Assembly (NCBI GenBank): GCA_023055355.1
Contig: JALJCS010000004.1
Coordinates: 23,064,244-23,128,243, forward strand
Origin: Agelaius tricolor
Taxonomy: Eukaryota; Chordata; Aves; Passeriformes; Icteridae
DNA length: 64,000 nucleotides
Direction: 5' to 3'
A model generated the notes under the pieces. It saw nothing but the letters and a program-made list of their open reading frames with translations, did not search any database and was not told the DNA's origin. This document shows, piece by piece, positions 22,217-35,465 of this stretch. How positions within the stretch are numbered: position 1 is the first letter of the stretch; every line of letters begins with the position of its first letter. The position numbers were made by a program, and so were the translations under genes.

Positions 22217-25200
22217 AGATCTCTGTCTGAATCTGCCAGTGGCTTAAAGTAAAGACTTTGAGAAGAGCCTGAGAATATCAACAGTGAGCTTTCCCCTTGT
22301 TAACTATTATACTGTCAACTGAAGAGGAACACTCATTACACACTACTGTACAATCCATAGAGATCTGCCTATTGACCTACCCAATTTGCATTATATGACC
22401 TCTTCTATTGACATAGGATGGTTTCCAAAGAACTGGAAGAAAACCGCACTGTGAAGGTAATACCCTTTTTTACTTGTCTTTTTTGATAGGAATCTCTCTT
22501 CATAGTTCAGCAAGACAACAGCACCGACTGAAGCCTGGAACAACTGAATATCATTAATGACTCTCAGACATAATGTGGTTTTTAAGAGTAGTAGCCTAGC
22601 AGCTTGAGATCGCCCAGAACAGCTGGGCTGTGCCAGTCCATCTTGCCCAAGAATCAAAGTGTTTTCACTGCAAGTTGAATTGCAGAGAGCTCTGAAAATA
22701 ACTGCAAAGAGTGGGGAATTATAAAACCAAACCCAGAGCCCTCCTGCCATAGAGAACTTTTCTGAAGAGACCAAGTTCTTCCATTTGAAGTAATGGGAAC
22801 CTGAAATCTGGTATCGAGGCCTCAGAAGCAACAAAGTATCATTCACTGATACAGCAGAACTTCAGTGTCATTAAGTCACTTTGTAACAGCAGAAAGAAAA
22901 TGCTTTGGTATAACAACTAGACTGCAAAATAAGTCTAAACTAACTCCCAAAATTTCAGCATAGCACACATCCTGTGCCACACAAGGATAATATTGTTGCA
23001 TACTGTTAGATGGGGTGGGAGTAAAACTTCAACAACAGAAAGAGGATTGTGGACTAGGACTGTATTGGTATGGGAAAGACTATGACCTCCTCCAATATAA
23101 GGAGAAATGCTGAACACCAAAAATGAGGCACTGGTCCAAAACCAGAAAGGAAGCAAATGCAAGTGAAACACTGGGTAGGCTTTTGCTCTCAAAATATATA
23201 AGCAGAAAAGGAAATAAAAGTATATAATCACATAATTAATAATGCTGTTTGCTAATAGGCTTAGTCAAGAAGGTAAAGATGAAGTGGCATCTCTGTCATT
23301 TCCTATTACTGTATACAAATACCCACAATGACAGCTTGACTTTGTTTTTCCATTGCTTATAGGCATCACTGGTGAGAATCAGGTGGCCTACATGCAGAAA
23401 TTTCTTTAAATGGAAAGTTATAGAAAAATGGGCAATTCCTTAGTCCACTGGGCATGAGATTAATGCTACCAAGTGGTAAAAAAGGGTGATCTCCTCTAGT
23501 CATCAAAATGCCAAAGTTATGGAGGGGTAAGTACGGAGATAGTTACTCTCCACACACAGAAATATTCCATTATGGAAGAAAGTTCACACTTGTTTCTGCC
23601 TGTAGCATGAATTTAGATCATAAAACCTGACACAATTTAAAAACTTGCAAGGAAAGCCTGAAAATGAGCCAACTGAGGAACTACATAATTTTTTAAGTTG
23701 CTGTAATGCCTTCTCTTCCCCTTCTCCATCTTCTCTGTAATTTGTAATCTTTGGTCATGTTATTTATGAACTCCTAGCATGTGTAGCATGTGGTTAACTT
23801 CAGACAATCCCATCACATTTGACTACAGTATGTGTAAAGTCAAGCATACATCTTCAGCATTAATGCATAATAGGTGCAAACTTGGAAAGGCAGACTTTAT
23901 GATGCTGTAAATTTTCCAGAATTATTTGAAGATAAAAACATCAGGAGTTACTAGCAAGAAATACACCCTATGGAATTACAAAATAGATTGCAATGTTTTT
24001 AAGGAGCATTCAACACACACAAAATATAAGAGCACAGGGTAAGCACAGCAATCAGAAAGAAGCCAAAAGAGAAGACTGCATTCCTTTAGTAATAAGTTTA
24101 GGAAGATGATAACTTAAATCAGCTGAGTAGTAAAAATTGAAGTAAAGCTTTCAAAACACATTAACACACGTCAAATAAAGATAACATCTGGCTGCTACTA
24201 ATGGTATTTTCTTTTCTGTATATTCTTCTAGGCTGTCTAGAGTAAGGAATAAAATAACTCCAAAGTCACATTTACACAAATAGGTAAAAAAGATTTGCTG
24301 AAGGCTTTTATCAGAGTAACAGTAATTCTTAGAACCGCCATTCTAAATGTTGATGCTTAGCTTAATTCTTTTCCCAACACATCTTAAGAGATCAACTTTT
24401 AAGTAAAATGTGATAACAAACCCACTAACAAATTAGCTTTAAATGCTCTCTTGTTATAGTCAGCACATTCAAAGCCTATTTTCCTGGAAGAGGTTCAAGT
24501 TTTTACTGGATATTTTCCAAGCGGCTTGTATTGCAGTAATCTACCACTTTCCCTCTTACAGACCCTGAGAAGTCACAGCCATTACTTAAACAATCTGAAC
24601 ATACTACTATAACCTGAAGAAATTTCTAATGTTAACAAACTAATGTCTTAAAAAGATATTTTTTCTTTTATACTTTTACACATGTTCACTACTCATACCT
24701 GCAACACTGCTGGGAGAGGACCTCAAAAAATCCGAATCAAATAGTTTCACTGTTTATTTGAAACAAGTTAAGTGATGTGGTTGGTTGCTCAGAGTGAATC
24801 ATGAGTAAGATAATATACAGACAAAACAGAACCCAAGCTGAAGAGGAAACAAAGACATAGAAACAATGGCTCAAGAGTACACAATATCAATGTTGGTGGT
24901 TTGAAAACCAGTAAAGGCAATTCTTTGGCACACACAGTTACAAGTGTACTTAAGATGATATGAACTTTTATCTGTTGTGCCTGTTCGCACCCTTGATGTG
25001 ATCTGTACGGTTTGTACTTCCTTTGTACTGCTCTCTCTCTGCTGGCAGATACTTAAAAAATAAAAACCAGTTTTTCTGATGTTATGATAAAAGACACCAA
25101 AACAGCCCACAAAGAGTCATATAGCAGCTCCTCCAGTGGCATGGTTCTGGAGCTATATGGATATATACCATATAACGGGTTTGCATACAGAAACAGTGGT

Positions 25201-25319
25201 ACTGATGAAGAGTAGAACAAATTACTACTCTTACTCTTTAAAGGGAGAGTGAGCATATTGAAAATTATTACAGTGCCCAGAGTAAAAAGAAATATCCTGG
25301 TGGGAATCCTAACAGACCA

Positions 25320-26765
25320 CCGAGATGAAGAGGCAGAAGAAATATTCTATTTGTGAGGAAGAAGAAATATTCTTCTTCTATAAGCAGCCAGCAGAATTCT
25401 CAAAATCACCGGCCCTTCCTCTCATAAGGGATTCCAATTTAAAAGATGCCTACTGGAAATACAACAAAACAGAGAGGAAACAGTCCAGGAGGTTCCTGGA
25501 GGATAATTTCCTGACACAGTAGGGATGAGAGAGACAACAAGGATTGGTGCCCCACTGGACCTGCTGTTTGTGAACAGAAAAAGATTAGTGCGAGAGGTGG
25601 TGGTCAGAGGCCCTCTTGGCCCAGCCAGCATGGGTTTATGAAAGGCACATCCTCCACATCCTGTGGATGTTGTCTACATGGACTTTAGTAAAGCTTTTGA
25701 CACCTTTTCTCATAACATTCTCTTGGAGAGACTGGCTTCTCAGGGTGTGGATGAGTGCACTCTTTGCTGGGTATAAACTGACTGGATGGTTGGGGCTGCA
25801 ACGCTGGTGAAAAGAGTTACACCAGCTGGCAGCCCAGGGCTCAGTGTTGAAGAAAGCTCTGCTGAATATCCTTACTGACAATCTGGACAAGGGGATTGAG
25901 TGCCGCCTCAGTCAGCTGGCGGATGACACCACGTTGGGCAGGAGGGCAGGAAGGCTCTGCTGAAGGTTCTTGAGGGATTAATGAGCCAAGGCTTAATGGT
26001 ATAAGGTTCAACAAGACCGAGTCATGACAGCCCCATGCAGTGCTACAAGCTGGAGGCAGAGTGGCCAGAGACCTGACTGGTGGAAAAAAAACTGGAAGTG
26101 CTGACTGACAGCAGCTGAACATGAGCCAGCAGTGTGCCCAGGTGGCCAGAAAAGTCAATGGCATCCTGGCCTTTATCAGCAATAGTGTGGCCAGCAGGAC
26201 CAGGGAACAGATCACTGCCCTGTACCGCCACTGATGAGGACACACCTGGAGTTCTATGTCCAGTTCTGGGTCCCTTAATGCAGGAAAGATATTGAGGTGC
26301 TGGAGTGTGTCCACAGAAGGGCAACAGAGCAAATGAAAGGGTCCAGAACACAAGTCCTGTGAGGAGTGGCTAAGGCAGATGGGGTTGTCTGGACAGAAAA
26401 GGAGGCTCAGAAGACATTATCACTGTCTACAACAGCCTGAAAGGAGGTTCTAGTGCAGCGGGAGTCAGTCTCTTTTACCAGGCAACTAGTTATTGGATGA
26501 GAGGAAACAGCCTCAAGTTGTGCCAGGGGAGGTTTAGATTGGATATTAGGAAAAACCTCTTCCCTGAAAACCCAGTCTTACATCGGAACAGGCTGCCCAG
26601 GAAGGTGGTGGAACCACGATACCTGGGGAAGCACTCAGAAAAACTTTTGGATGTGGCACTTGGGAACATGGTTTAATTGTGAACACAGTGGTGCTGGTCT
26701 GATGGTTGGATTCAATGGTCTTAGAAGTCTTTTCCAAAATAAAAAATTTCTGTGATTCTATGTAA
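25320..26765 (+). mobile_element. CR1 LINE with internal deletion
   Basis: In plus orientation it begins with the end of the CR1 endonuclease domain (ERKQSRRFLEDNFLTQ near 25470-25522, then LDLLFVNRKRLVREVVVRG near 25558). It jumps near 25620 to the reverse transcriptase region (QHGFMKG, then YMDFSKAFDT near 25678-25707). It continues through CR1 3' sequence (GAGGTTTAGATTGGATATTAGG near 26529, abbreviated) and ends in TTCTGTGATTCTATG at about 26762. Sequence normally between endonuclease and RT is missing. Stops and frameshifts interrupt the ORF2 remnant, so it is inactive. Long frames on the opposite strand here are shadows. Confidence 0.88.
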
Positions 26766-26912
26766 TGTATCAGCAATTAGTGGAAACTCTAAGTGCTCAG
26801 ATGCAACTTATCTACTAGAAAATTTGCATGTGTCTGTTCACAAAGACCTTAAAAAATCTAGGATTAAGAATGAAAAATGATGAAAAAGGAGAGAGAATAA
26901 GGAGCATACTAG

Positions 26913-26927
26913 TAATAATAATAATAA
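26913..26927 (+). repeat. AAT microsatellite
   Basis: TAATAATAATAATAA, followed by further TAATAAT a few bases on. Confidence 0.85.
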
Positions 26928-29900
26928 GGATAATAATCATTTTTTTAAAGAATCAAATACCATGTTACTTGCTCTCTAAGATTCAGCAATTTATGTCTTT
27001 GAGGATGCTGATTCTACAGAAGGAAAGCAAGCTCTACTGACAAAACTAAAGAGGAGAATGAAAAAATCAATAGCTGTCATTAATCAGAAGAGGAGCATTT
27101 AGAGCTCCTACATAAATAACAAAGAAACCATCAGAATCTCTACAAATTGCTTCAAAGATCTTTTAAGTGATCTAGGAACAAAAAGTCATCTCCCAAATCA
27201 TATTGTGGGATGAAAAGCAATACATGCAGAGCACATTTCCGTTCTTAATCATGTATATAGGAATATCTGTCAGGATACATGTTTCACCATTTGTCCTCCC
27301 TTCCACTCTCTAATGACTATTTTTCACCCAGCAAAACAGCACAGATAGAGGACAAAAAATTAATACAACCTACTAACAAATAAAAGATTCATGGCCAAAA
27401 ATTGGACATAATCTTATAAAGGGAAAACCTAGTCCTCTGCAAAAGGCTAAGTTCACCTTCCCACAGTATTAGAGTCCAGTAGTTCCTTCTTCTGATTGCA
27501 GGACTTCACCTCAATTTCACACTGGAGGTGGAGGGAGGAAGAATAAAACTCTTCAAAATCACTTTCTATTATCATTTAATAAAGGGCAGAAATTTCCACA
27601 TAAATCTCTTCCTCCTTCTCCCCCGTCAATTTCTATTTAAGGTAAAGAAAATCCACATCTGCCAGAGAAGGCAGAAAGCACAAATTGTAAGCTAAAGGCC
27701 TTGCCATGAGGAGTGCCAGTGGTGTGATATGTGCCTTGACATTTCAAACCTCTGCTTCAAAACCTTTCCACACAGACCAGTGCAAAAAATAACAACAGCA
27801 GCAAATCTGTGTTTTCTGCTGTGTATAAACAGATGGCAAAATTAATCTCTGGCTAAGTAGGTGCACACTGGTTTAGGTACCTTATTTACCAAATGCTCCA
27901 CTAATGTCCTATCCATAGGCACTGGGAAGGGATTTTTTTTTTCTCCTCTGGACTAACAGTAAAAAGACAGCATTTCTGTTGGGACTCTGTAAATTTTGGT
28001 CCTTTCCTTTAGAAATGAGAGTAATATCTGTGCTTTTCCCAGCAGACTTATAAATAATCTTCTAGGGTCACCACAGTAAACAGTTTCTGAAACCTTGGGC
28101 TAAAAAGTGAAAAAGTTACCATCTGAGATGTATCACAAATCAAACAATAAAAGCTAGAAGTTAAGCAATGGCACTGGTCAGAGAGAGATTCGAGTGGCTA
28201 AATCCATACGCAATTCTATTACCAGAGCTTTTAAATGTGGCAACTATAATTCACTTCTAAGATTCTTCACAAGGTATGGTTTTAGAGCCATGTAATACCA
28301 ATATAAAACAGATGCATGTTATACATCTCACAGATATATTTCTCTAATGCATCTTATCAAGTCAATCCTTACCAAGTCAAATTTCTACATAGTACTTACT
28401 GAGAAGTGGAGATTCCTTAACTCTAAGTACTAACACGATGCTTCTTCATGCTTACAGCATACAAGTACACACTGTGTTGGATTTCAACAAGTTGTCTTTC
28501 CTTGAGATAAAAACCTGGGTTGCACAGACTGATCCATTCTTTCCAGCCCATTCTGTGTCTTTAAAGATGGCTATTTCTGGTGCAGCTGTGGTCCTGTGCA
28601 GAGGACTGTAATGCCTGCTCTTCTCAGAGCTGAGCAGCCTCTTCCCAGAAGTGTTAGGAGACATGGATACCATTACCCCTCTCCAAGCAGATTTCACTGT
28701 GAGATGTAGTGTTATGCCTCTTTAATGTAGTGCCCATTAGCCAGGTAACCGAAAGTTAAAGTGAATTCTTTTGCTTTAGTGCAGTTTCCTGCACTAAAGA
28801 GGAAAGAGCCTAGTTACAGTGGCTTCAATAAAGGAAGATTGACAAGGATCAAATCATCTGGATTTAAATTGCAGCCCCAAGACTCTGGAACGACCACTTG
28901 TTCTTTTTGCCTTAGCCTCTTTAAAAAGTATAACAGAGAAAGCAGTAGACCTCTGTTCCACAAACAATCCTGAGTTAGTTCATCAGTGTTTGTGATGCAT
29001 TCATATACCCAAGGACAAGACTGTGAAGGATTCAGCAAGCAATAGGCAAGTAACTGTCTTGCTAATAAAAATCAAACGTTCTGAAACATCAGACAGTGTA
29101 AGACCTCCTAAATTCCTTCTTCATTGATGGACTTAACATGCTGAAATACTCTACTTATGCAGTATTTTAGTGTCCATCCCAGTTAATCACTAGAGCCCTT
29201 GCTCTGGTCCTACATTTAAGATTGAAGACATGAAAAGAACTACTCACCTACCTAAAGCAATGCAAACATTTACCTGACTCACTCTACAATACAGTCCTGG
29301 TCCTCATTCATTGCTGTAGGCAGCAGCCTACAAAGTGTGGTTGGGAAGAAGTCTAGGTGGCAAATATATGACCTTGTTTAGGGGTGGTATCAGAACTCCT
29401 GTAGCTGAAACCGTGATACAATAGCACCTTTCTTTAGGCCATACTGTACAGAAAGGGTACCTATTTAAACAGACAGCATCATCACTGAGTACATAAACAT
29501 TGCTGATTTTGCAGTCAAGTGGTTTTGGAAAATCCCTGTCTTTACAATACTGTAAAACCTAATAGATAGACTTTTTTCCCCCAGAGAACTAGTATAAAGC
29601 TATCACTGAAGGCAATACACAGCATATAACAAGACCAAGATGGAACACAATACATCTGTATATGGTTGGCAACAGCTTCCACTTACTGGAGTACAGACCC
29701 CGCTGGCAACAGTATTGTCTGATTTCTACAGCATGTGAAGTGAAACCACACAAATATAAGTAATAAAGAAAATATTACATATGTTCATGTTACAGAATAT
29801 TACAAAAATTCTCCACAGCTCTTCATATTTGCACTGATTAACCCTAATTTGAAAAACAAGGTACAGTGGTCACACAGCTTGAGAAACATTGAGGCCAACG

Positions 29901-32277
29901 TCAGCTCTCCTGCCGGATGAGATGGAGCGTGCGAGCCACAACATTCGTGTCACATGCGTTTAGCTGGGCAGAACGAGCAAAGGCCTCTGGCGCCAGCATA
30001 TTGGCAGTGAGAGGCTCTAAGTGGTCAGCACTTCACACTGCAATAGCACTGACTGCTCATATAGTGATAGACCAATATAAATTCAACTAGTTACCACAGT
30101 TACTGATAATAGGACAAAAAGCGGAAGTGTGGCAGCCCACTCAAAGTGTAGCAACAGTATTTAAAACTCATCCTAGGCAATATGGAACCTGGAAATTATT
30201 TACATTCCAATTAATTCCCTCAAAAATCCCTAAAAAGATAATTTTCAGTTTCCTTAAATGAAGACACTGCATACGGAAGAGATTTATTTAAATTAGACCT
30301 CACCTTCAAGGCTCTCTCTGAGGCTGACACATGGGAATAAAGGAACAAGATGATAAATTCCTCAAAAACACATCTTCGCAACCAAAAAACTGGGTGTCTT
30401 TAACTCAGCCAGACTTCAGGTGAATAATTCAAAACCAAAAGTGCTCACCCAAAAGCTTCTACAAATCAATTTCAGTCTCTAGGCAGGATCAAAATATTTG
30501 CAGGACCATATGACCACTAAATAAAAAATCAGCAAACAAGAGTAATTAAATGGGGAGCAATGAATTTCAACATTTCTTTAGGGTACACAAATAAACATAA
30601 TTCGAAGCATATAGCTATTAAGTCAACCTCTGCTGTCCCACTTTAACAACCTGTGTACAATATACAGCAGACCACCAACTTGTTTTACAGAATTTAAGCT
30701 TCAACCACAGCTTATAACACCTTGAATGAGCAATACAGAAGGGCTGGAGAAAGAAGTGACTGCTGTCCCCATGCTACAACACATTTGTTCTAACTGCCCT
30801 CGCTCATCCTCCCTGACACTACCATTTCTGAATGCACACACCTGGGCAGGAACAACTTTTCCATGCAAACTGTGTGTACTGGTTCAAGTAGAAAACCCTC
30901 ACTCCTCCTCACAGCACCTGCACACACGTGAGCCAGAAGCAAGCTGCCATCTGAGAGAAGCAGGAGATGCTTCTGCATGTTAAGCAGCATTCGGCATCTG
31001 CAGCCCCAGACAAGGCAGCGCAGTAATCATGGCAGGCACAGAAGCCAACTCTTCATTTCAAGTTGTACTTATCTGCACCACACCACTTTCAGAGGCTTCT
31101 GTGCCTATTTTCTAAACAGCTGTTGTTCTCCAGAGCTGTAAAACAATCACTCTCTTGAAAACAAACAAAAATTATGGACCTTTTGAGATAGGTCAAACAA
31201 GCACCTTAGCCTCAAATGGGTAGAAATAGTGACAAACAGTGCATTTAAGAAGAAACCTTTTAACATAGTAATTATATGTGACAAGACAGAAGGCGTCCTT
31301 TCTTTCAGTAGCTGCCATTTGCTTATTTTTTAAGAAGATAATGAAAGTGGCATGATAAAACAAAATGCTTAAAAATTAAACCAAAGGCATTCTTTTTTCA
31401 CTCAGATGCATAGAATGGTAAAGAAAAAGAATTATTTCAATCATTTCCTTAGTAATACACGTAATATTTAAATAGATTTAATAGTGCTGCTCCAAACCAA
31501 TGAATTATGAGTTTAAAACCTATTAAAATGTAATGTTTTTTTTCCTGAGCTGAGGGGAGAGAGATTTAAATTCACTGAATTTTAATATTTCAGCTTGAGC
31601 TGCAGGAGGTAGAGAAAGTCCAAATGAACTATTCCATCAGCATCATTCAAGCATGAACATTTTAATCAGTTTTACTTCCTTGGAGTTCTCCAACACAGTT
31701 TACGCTGTCATTCTGAAAGCACTTAACACAGAGGGTGTGAAAAACCACCAAGGCTTGTTATTGCCTTCACAATTGATGGCAAATAATTTTGCAGACTTCC
31801 TATCATTAAAATGTCACTGCTAAAAATTGAGGTTCAGCATTTCTTGTGCTAAACTGCATTTTCTTTGAACATCATCACATACCTGTTCTTAAGTTTTTGG
31901 CACATTTATCTCTCTCCATGTGATAAGCAGGCACACAAGCCTTCATTTCTGCCTTACTATCCAACTGCAGTTGAAAAAATACTATTTTAAACAGAAAAAA
32001 TTCCTAAAAAGTTACAAGTTAATTGCCTGGCTTCTTCATTAAAATGTAACCACACTCACACACAGCATGTTCCAATTATATAGTATAATGGATTAAAGAA
32101 AACAAACCTCAACATTTTAAGAAAGTTAGATGACTCAATTTATTAATACAGGAAATGAAAACATCATTCCTAATTAGATCATATTACTGGTTTAAGGCTA
32201 CGATTTGTGTGCTGTTCCAACAGCGCAATCTTGCAGATTCTAATGTAAAACACGGCAGCATGACACATGACAAGATC

Positions 32278-32460
32278 AACTGGATATATCACACTGCTCA
32301 TCCTGGAACACCCTGCCTGGGAAGTAGCTCTGGATGTGCACTACAGACTGCCCTGAGCAAGAGTGCTGCAACACACTGCCCATGGCAAACACCAGAGGTA
32401 GACCCCGGATGCCTGCAGATTTATAGTCTTCCTGCAAGCATGCTTATGATATATCCAGTT
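32278..32460. repeat. 14-bp perfect inverted repeats bounding 183 bp
   Basis: AACTGGATATATCA at 32278-32291 is matched in inverse by TGATATATCCAGTT at 32447-32460. The 155 bp between them are more GC-rich than the flanks. No target-site duplication is obvious, so a MITE-like origin is unproven. Confidence 0.6.
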
Positions 32461-34849
32461 TTGGTTTAGTTTTTCTCGCTGCATCTCTCCAGAAGATGAT
32501 AGATGATATTTAACTTGTTTGAGCCCATCAATAGTTTTAAACTGAACATGACCTGTGAAAGAAGTCATTATAACTCTGTTTCATTCCATTAAACATAACT
32601 AGTTTATTGTCAGGAGAACAGGCAGTCTCTCTGGGTCCTGGGCTCACTTCAGTATTTTGCATTTAAACTACACGGATCAGTGATTTGGTTCATTTACCAA
32701 TGAAGATAGAATAATATTGCAAAGTTAAAAGGTGCTTCATCAGATTCCATTAAATCAGAGCACATTCATACAAAAATACATACATGTGAAACACAAAGAG
32801 AGATATGATCTGTGCACATTCAATTCTTTCCTTGTGCCACACTGCATTCTGGCAGCATGCATTTTTAACTCAAGGCCAGAGTTGCTCTATTCGAACCAAG
32901 AGAGTTTAGCATGAGTGAGGTGAACCAAACAGGATGCCCACAAAACAAAGAGAGACCTAAGCTACAATCTCATTTCAAAAACTCCAAATACTGCTTCTGT
33001 TTTTGTCTGATACACAGTTCTATGGGTTAAACAAACACTGGGAGTTTTTAATATACCATAGGGTTCAAAGTACACAAACCCTGCCGGACTTACTAAACAG
33101 AAAAATAACATAAGACAACATAATCAGATACATAAAAACCCCATTATTTCCAATTATGTTCTTTGTTTTATTTTTATTGGTATTCACATTACAAAGTATG
33201 ATAAGCCTTTTCTGGCCCCATTTTCAGACTTTAAATCTAAGTGCAGACAGAACACTGTTGTGGGATTCTTGCAACATTATCTTAAGCTTATTAGATAACT
33301 TGCACTCCTGTTCATTCCATTTTTAAAAAATTAATCACTAAAAGACTGCATGAGATTACTTATCTATAAACCTAATGAGTACTCAATTTCAGTCTGTATT
33401 GCTCCTGTTTTTCTAAAATTAAAGAGGAACACACATTATTTCCTCAGTCAACATAGAACAGCTGAGTGAAAAAAGGCAGGTAAAAATCAGGCTTGTGAGG
33501 GAGGCAAGGGCTAGCTGACTTTAATGCACAAACCCAAATCCGAGAGTTTAGAGAAGTTTGAGACAACAGAATTTCAGTTGACATGAAAAGGCAAATTCAG
33601 ACAGGAAGAGAAAAGAAAATTTACTTCTGTCTGGTGGGGGCAAGACCAACAGAATTACTGCCAGGCTCCCAGACAAGTGTTTCATCTGTTTATTTTTATT
33701 CTGTGTGGTTTAGTGGTTCATGAAAGCAGGACAAATTTAAGTAACTAGTGTGATGGCCAGTATTTGTAACATCACACACTTTACATTTGCTTCCTTTACT
33801 AGAAATCAAATTTCTTTTTGCAGTCTGTCTAATGCAAAGGTGAATTGGCAAAAACGTGCACAGGTAGACTGTGAAGTCACACATGCTACAAATGCACATG
33901 CAGCACACACATATAAAAGCTTTAACAAAGAAGCCAACCTTTAGCTACTTACTTAATGCAAAAATGTTAATAAAAGGCAATATTTTTGGTTAGGTAATGA
34001 AAACTAATTGGGAAATTATTCATTTCCCACTCTCCCCACTGGAGCATAATAGACATACAACAAATGTTATTCATGATTCTACACGATGCGCTCTGATTCA
34101 CCCCCTTCTTTCTAACGGGCACTTCAGAGGAAATAAGGGTTACTCTTTTCCATTTATAATTTCTAATTGACTACCAGTGCTTTCTTGTGGTCAGAGGTAT
34201 ACAAAATAGAGATAGAAATAGCCTATTAAAAACAAGCTACAATCAGACCGCTGCTCTAAACTACTGTCAGCAATGATCAGAAAGTCCTGATTTCCTTGTT
34301 AAAAGACAGAGGCATAATTGAAGCCATATCTTCACTTCAGATTGATTATTCGGCGACCCTTATCCACATCTTCATTCAGCAATTTGAATTTTAATGAAAG
34401 TAAATGGAATAATTAGCATTTCAAAGTGTGTTTGATACACTGAATAAAAAAGGAAAAATACTTTTATGTTTAATCTATACACAAAAGAAAAAGCATTTGG
34501 GAGGATGCAGAAGATACGAAGTACAGTTGTAGTGTCTTCATTAGAATAACTAAAACAACTGCTTGCTTCAGCTGCATAATTATACAAGAGAATAATGTGT
34601 TATTAAGCTGTGACTTCTCACCTTTATTTTATGTAGTGTGAACACCCAGATTTTTTGCTGTTATGTCTCTTCTCCAGTTACAAAATATAAACACTGTGGC
34701 TGCCCACACCTATAAAATCTCTTTACTGGGCTAATACCACTGTCAGCAAAGGTTTTACAAGAGGAGCTCCATGCACTGTATTTATAGATGACTAAGAGCA
34801 GGACACCTATAAGCACAGTGGGGATGAGTTTTTCTGCTGCCCATCTTGA

Positions 34850-34928
34850 TTGTGTGCTTGGTATTTTGGTTTTGGTGGGTGTGTTTTGGTTGGTTGGTTT
34901 GGTGAGTGGGTGCTTTTTTTGGTTTTTC
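34850..34928 (+). repeat. GGTT-rich low-complexity tract
   Basis: The plus strand here is almost only G and T, including GGTTGGTTGGTTTGG at 34888-34902. Four GG pairs within 15 bases could form a two-tier G-quadruplex. The TLE4 transcript carries the C/A-rich complement. Confidence 0.7.
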
Positions 34929-35390
34929 TAAAGTAACAGGTATTTTTTAATGTAAAAATAAAAAGTGTGGTTAATACTCAGAGTCTTGAACCAACACACA
35001 GAAAAAGATGTGGGCAGCAAGGATGGGGAAAAAAATCTATCATATCAAGGGTACCTGTTACCATGGCTGCAGAAGCAGACTGGCAGGTGGTATGCAAAGG
35101 AAACAATGTTACTTAAATAGAACAACAAAAAAAATTACAGGAAAAAACAAATACTGAGCCTGCTTTGGGGAATAGATACAACACAGACATTAATTACCCC
35201 ATTAGTCTTCTTGGCACAGTACAAGCAAAAGTCTTCAGCTAGTAACCAGCTTTTATGAAGGTCAAGCTACTGAACTTCGCTACTGCCCACAACTTTTGCC
35301 CACCTGATGGAAATGAGTTCATGCAAGAGAGAAAGAAAAAGAAAAGCTATTTACAAGCACTATCAGAACTAAAATGGAAAGACCACATAC

Positions 35391-35465
35391 CCCAATGATT
35401 GCGTTCAGTTCTGCCATGGTCACTTGTTTGGCACGCTCCACAGCCTGCACCACTTGTTGCTGGTG
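35391..35465 (-). CDS. TLE4: TLE4 internal exon, 75 nt, Q domain
   Basis: The minus strand encodes 25 residues, beginning HQQQVVQAVERAK and ending MAELNAIIG. This is the C-terminal helix of the Groucho/TLE Q domain, about residues 106-130. It follows the previous exon (...FLSQE) without a gap in the family sequence. The acceptor is TTCATTTATAG before CAC and the donor is GGG followed by GTATGTG. Both borders are phase 0. In the mature protein this helix contributes to oligomerization and to binding of TCF/LEF and other partners. It is separated from the 63-nt exon by an 8032-bp intron and from the GP exon by a 15068-bp intron. No stop or frameshift is seen. Confidence 0.95.

Larger units (their letters stand above)
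20323..35390 (-). other. TLE4: TLE4 intron between the 75-nt exon and the GP exon (15068 bp)
   Basis: Bounded by a GTATGTG donor at 35390 and a TTTTTCACAG acceptor at 20323. It contains an internally deleted CR1 (about 25320-26765), two possible tRNA-derived SINE remnants (about 21118-21188 and 22150-22216), an AAT microsatellite (26913-26927), a 14-bp inverted repeat pair (32278-32291 and 32447-32460), a GGTT-rich tract (34850-34928) and a 9-bp stem close to the acceptor (20403-20430). No other coding exon was recognised. Confidence 0.85.

Noticed and set aside
25841..26353. 170-codon minus-strand frame
   Set aside because: Antisense shadow of the CR1 element at 25320-26765.
28847..28910. 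Weak MIR-like match on the minus strand
   Set aside because: Only scattered similarity around a CAATTTAAATCC motif; too weak to call.
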